NCBI GenBank assembly: GCA_900753285.1
Contig: CAADYN010000073.1
Coordinates: 1 to 10,052 of the forward strand
DNA from: Clostridia bacterium
GTDB taxonomy: Bacteria; Bacillota; Clostridia; Oscillospirales; CAG-272
Reading direction: 5' to 3'
DNA: 10,052 bases
The notes beneath the pieces were generated by a model that searched no databases, was not told the DNA's origin, and was given only the letters and a program-made list of their open reading frames with translations. The position numbers and the translations under genes were made by a program. This document shows, piece after piece, positions 1-5,891 of the stretch (position 1 is the stretch's first letter; each line of letters starts with the position of its first letter).

Positions 1-957
1 ATGCCTAAGCTCGAGGGTGCGTACTCGCTCATCATCATGTCTCCCCGCAAGCTGATAGCGGCAAAGGACATTCGCGGAATACGCCCTCTCTGCTACGGTG
101 TATGTTCCGACGGCTCGTACGTTGTCGCATCGGAATCATGTGCACTTGATTCGGTCGGAGCGGAGCTTGTACGTGAGATAGAACCGGGGGAAATCGTAGT
201 ATTCGACGAAAACGGCGTGCGCTCGATAAAGGATCATGTAGGCGAAGCTTCTCCCGCGTTCTGCGTATTTGAATATATCTACTTTGCAAGACCCGACTCC
301 GTAATTGACGGCTTCTCGGTCAACCGTGCAAGAGCAAGAGCAGGCGCATTTCTCGCACTGGAGCATCCCGTTGACGCTGACGTTGTAATAGGCGTTCCCG
401 ACTCCGGCATTGACGCGGCTATAGGATACGCTCATCAGTCCGGCATTCCATATGAAATCGGATTTATCAAGAACAAATACATCGGACGCACGTTTATTGC
501 TCCCGGTCAGCAGTTCAGAGAAAACCTCGTTAAGATAAAGCTGAATGTAATATCCGAAGTTGTGCGCGGCAAGAGAGTGGTTCTGGTTGACGACTCCATC
601 GTTCGCGGAACAACCTCGGCGAGAATCGTAGGTCTTCTCCGTCAGGCAGGAGCGACAGAAGTACATTTCCGTTCATCCGCGCCGCCGTTCATCGACCTCT
701 GCTACTACGGAACCGACATCGACTCCAAGGACAACCTCATCGCCTGCCGTCACTCAATGGACGAGATACGCGATATAATCGGTGTTGACTCGCTCGGCTA
801 TCTAAGCGTGGAAAACGTAACAAAGCTCGCTCCGAAGAAATGTCAGGGATTCTGCACAGCCTGCTTCGACGGAAAATTTCCCACAAGAGTACCCGGATTC
901 AAGGTACAGCCGAAATTCTCTAAAAAAATCTCAGAAAACACGAACAATGATAAATGA
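1..957 (+). CDS. purF: Amidophosphoribosyltransferase PurF, C-terminal two thirds (5' end outside window)
   Basis: PurF makes 5-phosphoribosylamine from PRPP and glutamine, the committed first step of purine synthesis, in the cytoplasm. The 318 visible residues hold the end of the glutaminase domain (residues 1-85, including GAYSLIIMSPRKLIAAKD and VVASESCALD) and the whole phosphoribosyltransferase domain. The PRPP-binding motif VLVDDSIVRGTTS is at 194-206 and KNKYIGRTFIAPGQ at 157-170. The four expected Bacillus-type 4Fe-4S ligands are present: C88 (FCVFEYIYF), C234 (DLCYYG), and C285 and C288 (CTACF). Family proteins are about 470 residues, so about 150 are missing, including the N-terminal nucleophile cysteine. 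The ATG at base 1 aligns with an internal methionine and is not the true start. The TGA stop at 955-957 overlaps a possible upstream purM start. Identification is secure. Confidence 0.97.
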   Translation: MPKLEGAYSLIIMSPRKLIAAKDIRGIRPLCYGVCSDGSYVVASESCALDSVGAELVREIEPGEIVVFDENGVRSIKDHVGEASPAFCVFEYIYFARPDSVIDGFSVNRARARAGAFLALEHPVDADVVIGVPDSGIDAAIGYAHQSGIPYEIGFIKNKYIGRTFIAPGQQFRENLVKIKLNVISEVVRGKRVVLVDDSIVRGTTSARIVGLLRQAGATEVHFRSSAPPFIDLCYYGTDIDSKDNLIACRHSMDEIRDIIGVDSLGYLSVENVTKLAPKKCQGFCTACFDGKFPTRVPGFKVQPKFSKKISENTNNDK

Positions 958-962
958 AAGGG
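957..962 (+). promoter_or_regulatory. Ribosome binding site that decides the purM start
   Basis: AAAGGG lies 9 bases before the ATG at 972. The alternative in-frame ATG at 954, which overlaps the purF stop as ATGA, has only A-rich sequence with no Shine-Dalgarno match upstream. This favours 972 as the start of purM. The site begins inside the purF stop codon, so translation of the two genes is probably coupled. Confidence 0.6.
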
Positions 963-971
963 CATAAAGAA

Positions 972-2021
972 ATGAAAAGCTACAGTGAAGCATACAAAAA
1001 CGCAGGAGTTGATATTACAGCGGGATACACTGCCGTTGAACTCATGAAGAAGCACATAGCCCGCACGGTAGTTGACGGAGTATGTGACAAAATCGGCGGA
1101 TTCGGCGGAATATTCGACCTCGGTCTTGTCATGGAGAAGTATTCCGTCAAGCATCCTCTCCTTGTATCGGGAACTGACGGCGTCGGAACAAAGCTGAAAA
1201 TCGCGTTCCTCATGGACAAGCACGATACTGTCGGTATTGACTGCGTAGCAATGTGCGTGAACGATATAATCTGCTGCGGTGCAAGACCTCTCGTATTCCT
1301 CGACTACATCGCCTGCGGAAAAAATGTTCCCGAAAAAATCGCTTCCATAGTTTCCGGCGTAGCTGACGGATGCGTTATGGGCGGATGTGCTCTTGTAGGC
1401 GGAGAAACTGCCGAAATGCCCGGATTCTATCCCGAAGATGAATACGACCTTGCCGGATATGCCTGCGGTATCGTCGACCGTGATTCCGTTATCGACAAGG
1501 AAAACGTTGAAGAGGGAGACATTATAATAGCTCTTCCCTCGTCCGGCGTACATTCAAACGGATTCTCCCTTGTCCGCAAGGTATTCGATATTGAAAACGC
1601 AAATATAAAGCTCCACATAACCGAACTCGGCGGAAAGAGCCTTGGCGAAACGCTCCTCACCCCCACAAGAATTTATGTTAAACCCGTACTCGCGCTCATG
1701 GATGAAGTCAAGATAAAAGGCGTATCGCACATCACAGGCGGCGGATTCTACGAAAATATTCCGCGAAGCCTCCCCGCAGGAAAGAGCGCGAAGATTGAAA
1801 AAGCCGGAGTTAAGGTTCTTCCGATATTTGACCTCATCGCGAAAGCCGGAAATATTTCCGAAAGAGATATGTTCAACACATACAACATGGGCGTCGGCAT
1901 GAGCATAATCGTATCAAAGAACGACGCTGACCGTGCTGTCGAGATACTTAGAGCTAACGGAGAGGACGCTTACATCATGGGTGAAGTTGTAAACTCCGAC
2001 GAGGGCGTTATCCTTGAGTAA
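972..2021 (+). CDS. purM: Phosphoribosylformylglycinamidine cyclo-ligase (AIR synthetase) PurM
   Basis: PurM closes the imidazole ring of FGAM in an ATP-dependent reaction, giving AIR, in the cytoplasm. From the ATG at 972 the protein has 349 residues, the normal length for the family. It starts MKSYSEAYKNAGVDITAGY, which matches the usual N-terminus. The nucleotide-binding motif GTDGVGTK is near residues 67-74, CVNDI near 95-99, GGETAEMPGFY near 143-153 and HITGGGFYENIPR in the C-terminal half. These are hallmarks of the AIRS/PurM fold shared with PurL. An in-frame ATG at 954 would add six residues (MKGHKE) and overlap the purF stop, but it lacks a ribosome binding site. The gene ends just before or overlapping purN. 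Both substrate producer (purL) and this gene are in the same operon. Confidence 0.97.
   Translation: MKSYSEAYKNAGVDITAGYTAVELMKKHIARTVVDGVCDKIGGFGGIFDLGLVMEKYSVKHPLLVSGTDGVGTKLKIAFLMDKHDTVGIDCVAMCVNDIICCGARPLVFLDYIACGKNVPEKIASIVSGVADGCVMGGCALVGGETAEMPGFYPEDEYDLAGYACGIVDRDSVIDKENVEEGDIIIALPSSGVHSNGFSLVRKVFDIENANIKLHITELGGKSLGETLLTPTRIYVKPVLALMDEVKIKGVSHITGGGFYENIPRSLPAGKSAKIEKAGVKVLPIFDLIAKAGNISERDMFNTYNMGVGMSIIVSKNDADRAVEILRANGEDAYIMGEVVNSDEGVILE
2001..2005 (+). promoter_or_regulatory. Possible ribosome binding site for an alternative TTG start of purN
   Basis: GAGGG lies inside the end of purM, 8 bases before an in-frame TTG at 2014 but 17 bases before the ATG at 2023. If it is used, purN starts at TTG and overlaps purM by 8 bases. 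If not, the ATG two bases after the purM stop is reached by coupled re-initiation. The sequence does not decide between these. Confidence 0.3.
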
Positions 2022-2022
2022 C

Positions 2023-2631
2023 ATGAACAAAGTTAAGATTGCGGTATTTGTCTCGGGCGGCGGAACAAATCTCGAAGCCATACTGAAAGCCTCCGAAGCC
2101 GGAAAGATACCGCACGGAGAGTTTGCGCTTGTGCTTTCGTCGTCCCCTACGGCATACGCGCTTGAGAGAGCAAAAAATCACGGAATAGAATCAGTTACCG
2201 TGTCTCGCAAGGAATTCGGTGACAAATTTGAAGAGAAAATCACAGAGGAGCTTGAAAAGCGCGGCATCGGAATGATAGTGCTTGCAGGATTCATGTCAAT
2301 CCTCTCGGCGGAATTCACGGACAAGTACGACGGCAGGATAATCAATGTCCACCCCTCTCTCATTCCCGCGTTCTGCGGAAAAGGATATTACGGCTTAAAG
2401 GTTCACGAGGCTGCTCTCGCGTATGGCGTTAAAGTAACGGGAGCGACGGTGCATTACGTGAACAGCATTCCAGACGGCGGAAAGATAATCGCTCAGCGCG
2501 CGGTTTACATTGAGGACGGAGACACGCCGGAAGTGCTGCAAAAGAGAGTTATGGAAAACGCGGAGTGGATAATCCTCCCCGAAGCCTGCGAAAAAGTGGC
2601 TGCCAAACTCGCCGAACACAACAACAACTGA
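2023..2631 (+). CDS. purN: Phosphoribosylglycinamide formyltransferase PurN
   Basis: PurN transfers the formyl group of 10-formyltetrahydrofolate to GAR, giving FGAR. The 202-residue protein has the phosphate-binding loop SGGGTNLEAIL at 11-21 and the catalytic region NVHPSLIPAFCGKGYYG at 108-124. Catalytic Asn108, His110 and Asp151 (IPDGGKII) correspond to the Asn-His-Asp set of E. coli PurN. The C-terminal DTPEVLQKRVMENAEW segment is also typical. Length is normal for the family. The ATG at 2023 was chosen because it gives the usual MNKVKIAVFVSGGGTN beginning. A TTG at 2014 would add three residues and has a better-placed GAGGG upstream, so the start is uncertain by nine bases. The stop is 13 bases before the next gene. 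No formate-dependent purT is visible, so this enzyme is the only candidate for the step here. Confidence 0.96.
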   Translation: MNKVKIAVFVSGGGTNLEAILKASEAGKIPHGEFALVLSSSPTAYALERAKNHGIESVTVSRKEFGDKFEEKITEELEKRGIGMIVLAGFMSILSAEFTDKYDGRIINVHPSLIPAFCGKGYYGLKVHEAALAYGVKVTGATVHYVNSIPDGGKIIAQRAVYIEDGDTPEVLQKRVMENAEWIILPEACEKVAAKLAEHNNN

Positions 2632-2644
2632 CAAGGAGAACGGT

Positions 2645-3367
2645 ATGAACGTATACAAGACAAACACTATAAAAGATGTACTTTATGGAAACCCGTATGT
2701 CGGACGCGGAATAATGATAGGCAAAACTCCCGACGGAAAAAAGTCCGCTATGGCATATTTCATCATGGGCAGAAGCGAAAACAGCCGCAACAGAGTTTTT
2801 ATTCCCGAAGGACGCGACATGAAAACCCATCCGTTTGACGCTTCTAAGGTTAAAGACCCTTCCCTTATCATATACTATCCGATTCGCGACCTCGGAAAAA
2901 TCGTTATCGTAACAAACGGCGACCAGACCGACACCATCCGCGACGCTATCCTCTCCGGCGGCACATTTGAAACAGCTCTTGACACGAGAGAGTTTGAGCC
3001 TGACGAACCCAACTGGACTCCCCGCATTTCCGGAATTCTCTACAGCGTCGACGGAAACTTCCGCTACAAGATGAGCATTTTAAAATCCCTTGATGAGGAA
3101 GGCTCGGAATGTGTACGCGAAACGTTCTCATACCCTTCAAAAGCCGGACTCGGTCATTTTATCCATACATACGTTACCGATGGTGAACCTATTCCCACAT
3201 TCGTCGGAGAACCGGAAAGAATTGAAATTCCCGACTGCATAGACTGCTTCACAAACGAAATCTGGGACAACCTTGACGAAAACAACAAAATCTCGCTCTA
3301 CGTCCGCATGACAGATCTTACAACCGGCGAGATAGAAGAAAGACTTATCAACAAGCACACTCTCTGA
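2645..3367 (+). CDS. purO: IMP cyclohydrolase, PurO-like family (archaeal-type, monofunctional)
   Basis: This protein is expected to close the ring of FAICAR to give IMP, the last step of the pathway. The 240 residues match the IMP cyclohydrolase-like family (Pfam IMP_cyclohyd type) found in archaea as PurO and in many Clostridia. Recognisable segments are YVGRGIMIGKTPDGKKSAMA (19-38 region), YFIMGRSENSRNRVF (38-52), TNGDQTDTI (90-98), REFEPDEPNWTPRISGI (115-131) and GHFIHTY (170-176). It has no similarity to the MGS-type cyclohydrolase domain of bacterial PurH. A strong AAGGAG at 2633-2638, six bases before the ATG, fixes the start. Its place directly before a formyltransferase that lacks a cyclohydrolase domain supports the role. 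No signal peptide or membrane segment is visible. Family assignment is from recognised motifs. Activity is inferred, and individual catalytic residues were not assigned. Confidence 0.9.
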   Translation: MNVYKTNTIKDVLYGNPYVGRGIMIGKTPDGKKSAMAYFIMGRSENSRNRVFIPEGRDMKTHPFDASKVKDPSLIIYYPIRDLGKIVIVTNGDQTDTIRDAILSGGTFETALDTREFEPDEPNWTPRISGILYSVDGNFRYKMSILKSLDEEGSECVRETFSYPSKAGLGHFIHTYVTDGEPIPTFVGEPERIEIPDCIDCFTNEIWDNLDENNKISLYVRMTDLTTGEIEERLINKHTL

Positions 3368-3392
3368 GATAACCGTTTTCAGATACTATAAA
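3364..3392 (+). promoter_or_regulatory. Weak candidate internal promoter before the AICAR formyltransferase gene
   Basis: The 47-base gap at 3368-3414 is the only within-operon spacer longer than about 20 bases. CTGAGA at 3364-3369 (4 of 6 to the sigma-A -35 box) and TATAAA at 3387-3392 (5 of 6 to the -10 box) are separated by 17 bases. A transcript from here would begin around 3399-3401 with a very short leader before the AAAGG ribosome binding site at 3401-3405. Matches this weak occur by chance in AT-rich spacers, so this is only a candidate. Confidence 0.2.
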
Positions 3393-3414
3393 TAATCCCG
3401 AAAGGTACACTGAG

Positions 3415-4599
3415 ATGAAAGAATTTGAATTAAAATACGGATGCAATCCCAACCAGAAGCCTGCGAAAATATACATGAAAAACGGCTCCGACCTTCCGAT
3501 AGAAATACTTAACGGCAGACCGGGATATATCAATTTTCTTGACGCGTTCAACAGCTGGCAGCTTGTAAAGGAGCTGAAAGAGGCAACCGGAATCACCTGC
3601 GCAACCTCGTTCAAGCACGTCTCTCCCACCTCCGCCGCTCTCGGCTTCAAGCTTGACGACGACATGAAGAAAATGTGTTTCGTTGAGGATATCGAAGGTC
3701 TTGACGACTCTCCCCTCGCCTGCGCATATGCAAGAGCAAGAGGAACTGACCGTATGTCGTCCTTCGGTGACTGGATAGCTCTCTCCGATGTATGCGACGT
3801 AACTACCGCTAAGATTATCAAGCGTGAGGTTTCCGACGGAATTATTGCTCCCGGATACGAACCCGAGGCTCTCGAAATTCTCAAATCAAAGAAAAAAGGT
3901 GCGTACAACATTGTTAAGATAGACGCGGACTATGTTCCCGCTGAAATCGAGACAAAGGAAGTATTCGGCGTAACCTTCGAGCAGGGCAGAAACAACTACA
4001 AGATATCAAAGGAAATTCTTACAAATGTAGTAACGGCTAACAAGGAAATCCCCGACTCCGCGAAGCTCGACCTCATTGTTGCTTTAATAACCCTCAAATA
4101 CACCCAGTCAAACAGCGTATGCTATGCGGTTGACGGTCAGGCTATAGGCGTAGGAGCAGGTCAGCAGTCAAGAATCCACTGCACGAGACTCGCGGGAAAC
4201 AAAGCTGACATATGGCATCTCCGCCGTCATCCGAAGGTTCTTGCGCTTCCCTTCCTTCCCACGCTCGGCAGACCCGACAGAGACAACGTCATTGATGTTT
4301 ACATATCCGAGCAGAATGAGGACGTTCTCGGCGACGATGTATGGCAGAACTACTTCACGACACGTCCCGAAGAGCTTACAAAAGCCGAAAAGAACGAGTA
4401 TCTTTCAAAAATCACAGGTGTTGCGCTTGCTTCCGACGCATTCTTCCCGTTCGGCGACAACATTGAGAGGGCAAGAAGAAGTGGCGTATCGTATGTTGCA
4501 GAGCCCGGAGGAAGCATCCGTGACGCTAACGTTATCGAAACCTGCGACAAATACAATATGGCTATGTGCTTCACCGGAATGAGACTGTTCCACCACTAA
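3415..4599 (+). CDS. purH: Stand-alone AICAR formyltransferase (PurH formyltransferase-domain homologue)
   Basis: This enzyme is expected to transfer the formyl group of 10-formyltetrahydrofolate to AICAR, giving FAICAR. The 394-residue protein corresponds only to the AICARFT half of bifunctional PurH. The N-terminal MGS-like cyclohydrolase domain of about 200 residues is absent, and the product starts directly with MKEFELKYGCNPNQKPAKIY. Motifs include NGRPGYINFLDAFNSWQLVK (33-52), the catalytic-type SFKHVSP with K67 and H68, YTQSNSVCYA (229-238), GAGQQSRIHCTRLAG (247-261), SDAFFPFGDN (340-349) and the C-terminal RLFHH. Several of these read closer to the human ATIC formyltransferase half, as I remember it, than to E. 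coli PurH. AAAGG at 3401-3405, nine bases upstream, supports the start. The cyclohydrolase gene directly upstream supplies the missing activity. This is not a truncated pseudogene: start, ribosome binding site and full AICARFT domain are intact. Confidence 0.95.
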   Translation: MKEFELKYGCNPNQKPAKIYMKNGSDLPIEILNGRPGYINFLDAFNSWQLVKELKEATGITCATSFKHVSPTSAALGFKLDDDMKKMCFVEDIEGLDDSPLACAYARARGTDRMSSFGDWIALSDVCDVTTAKIIKREVSDGIIAPGYEPEALEILKSKKKGAYNIVKIDADYVPAEIETKEVFGVTFEQGRNNYKISKEILTNVVTANKEIPDSAKLDLIVALITLKYTQSNSVCYAVDGQAIGVGAGQQSRIHCTRLAGNKADIWHLRRHPKVLALPFLPTLGRPDRDNVIDVYISEQNEDVLGDDVWQNYFTTRPEELTKAEKNEYLSKITGVALASDAFFPFGDNIERARRSGVSYVAEPGGSIRDANVIETCDKYNMAMCFTGMRLFHH

Positions 4600-4617
4600 T
4601 AAGGCAAGGTTAAAAAG

Positions 4618-5886
4618 ATGAATATTATTGTAATCGGTTCAGGCGGACGAGAACACGCTATTATAAAAAAGCTGCGTGAAAGCAAGGAGATAGACAAGAT
4701 ATACGCGCTCCCCGGAAACGGCGGAATGACCGAGGCTGAATGCGTTTCCATCGGTGCGAAGGATATTCCCGCTGTTGTAGATTTTGCGAAAACACATGAC
4801 ATCGGATTTGCCGTAGTTGCTCCCGACGACCCGCTTGTGCTCGGAATGGTAGATGAGCTTGAAAAAGTCGGAATTCCCTGCTTCGGTCCGGAGAAAAAGG
4901 CAGCTATAATCGAAGGAAGCAAGGTTTTCTCGAAAAATCTGATGAAAAAGTACGGAATTCCCACAGCAGCTTACGAAACCTTCGGCACTGCGGAAGAAGC
5001 CAGAGAATACATAAAGACCGCTCCCATGCCCATCGTTATAAAAGCAGACGGACTCGCGCTCGGCAAAGGTGTGCTTATCTGCAAGACAAGGGACGAGGCA
5101 TTTGAAGCTCTCCACGAAATCATGGAGGACAAAATGTTCGGCGAAAGCGGCAGTCATGTGGTAATTGAAGAATTTCTCGAAGGTCCTGAGGTTTCCGTTC
5201 TTTCTTTCACCGACGGAAAAACTGTCGTTCCTATGGTATCCTCAATGGATCACAAGAGAGCCGGCAACAACGACACCGGGCTGAACACAGGCGGAATGGG
5301 AACAGTAGCTCCGAACCCGTACTACACTCCCGAGATTGCACAGAGATGCATGAAGGAGATATTCCTGCCGACCGTTGACGCGATGAACAAGGAAGGCAGA
5401 ACGTTCAAAGGATGTCTCTACTTCGGTCTTATGATAACGAAGGACGGTCCTAAGGTAATAGAATACAACTGCCGCTTCGGTGACCCCGAAACTCAGGTGG
5501 TTCTTCCCCTCCTTGACTCAGACCTCTTCACGATAATGAAAGCCGTACATGACGGAAAGCTCGCGGAGACTGAGATTAAATGGAAGAACGAATATGCCTG
5601 CTGTGTTATAAAGGCTTCCTGCGGCTATCCTCAGAAATACGAGACAGGATTTGAAATCACCGTTCCCGAAAAGCTGAAACATAATGCAGAGGTTTTCATT
5701 GCCGGAGCTAAGATAAAGGACGGACGTCTCGTTACCTCAGGCGGAAGAGTTCTCGGAGTGACTGCCACCGCAGCTACACTGAAGGACGCCGTAAAGAACG
5801 CATATGAAGCGGCAGAGGACGTTAAGTTTGAGAACGAATACATGAGAGACGATATCGGTGCGAGAGCACTTGCTTACAAGGAGTAA
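4618..5886 (+). CDS. purD: Phosphoribosylamine-glycine ligase (GAR synthetase) PurD
   Basis: PurD joins phosphoribosylamine and glycine with ATP to form GAR, the second step of the pathway. The 422-residue protein has normal length and domain order: N-terminal domain with GSGGREHAI at 7-15; ATP-grasp domain with KADGLALGKGV at 142-152, EEFLEGPEVSVL at 184-195, DTGLNTGGMG at 219-228 and EYNCRFGDPETQ at 282-293; then a C-terminal GARS-C domain with TSGGRVLGVTA. The segment usually written GPExPL is APDDPL at 68-73, a variant I associate with clostridial PurD. AAGG at 4606-4609, eight bases before the ATG, supports the start. The gap to the preceding gene is 18 bases. The end of the coding region carries the ribosome binding site of purL, so the two are probably translationally coupled. 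Confidence 0.97.
   Translation: MNIIVIGSGGREHAIIKKLRESKEIDKIYALPGNGGMTEAECVSIGAKDIPAVVDFAKTHDIGFAVVAPDDPLVLGMVDELEKVGIPCFGPEKKAAIIEGSKVFSKNLMKKYGIPTAAYETFGTAEEAREYIKTAPMPIVIKADGLALGKGVLICKTRDEAFEALHEIMEDKMFGESGSHVVIEEFLEGPEVSVLSFTDGKTVVPMVSSMDHKRAGNNDTGLNTGGMGTVAPNPYYTPEIAQRCMKEIFLPTVDAMNKEGRTFKGCLYFGLMITKDGPKVIEYNCRFGDPETQVVLPLLDSDLFTIMKAVHDGKLAETEIKWKNEYACCVIKASCGYPQKYETGFEITVPEKLKHNAEVFIAGAKIKDGRLVTSGGRVLGVTATAATLKDAVKNAYEAAEDVKFENEYMRDDIGARALAYKE
5878..5883 (+). promoter_or_regulatory. purL ribosome binding site embedded in the end of purD
   Basis: AAGGAG is formed by the last two sense codons of purD (Lys-Glu) immediately before its TAA stop. It lies eight bases before the purL ATG at 5892. 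The strong match fixes the purL start and means ribosomes finishing purD pass over the purL initiation site. Confidence 0.75.
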
Positions 5887-5891
5887 CTCGA

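Noticed and set aside
843..1553. A 236-codon open frame on the - strand opposite the end of purF and the first part of purM.
   Set aside because: It lies antisense to two well-conserved genes, and its translation (rich in Tyr, Ser, Val and Phe with no recognisable domain) looks like a mirror of their codon usage.
3368..3414. A riboswitch or attenuator in the 47-base spacer.
   Set aside because: Too short for a purine riboswitch aptamer, and no hairpin plus T-tract is visible. Any purine-responsive leader would lie upstream of purF, outside the window.
3348..3911. A 187-codon open frame on the - strand across the cyclohydrolase-formyltransferase junction.
   Set aside because: Mostly antisense to the conserved formyltransferase coding region with no recognisable motif; treated as a shadow.
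4241..4582. A 113-codon + strand frame inside the formyltransferase gene.
   Set aside because: It is an out-of-frame reading of conserved AICARFT sequence, with low-complexity Arg/Ser/Thr content and no ribosome binding site evidence.
3415..4599. The formyltransferase as a truncated or broken purH that lost its N-terminal domain.
   Set aside because: It has its own start and ribosome binding site and a complete catalytic domain, and the cyclohydrolase function is covered by the adjacent PurO-type gene.
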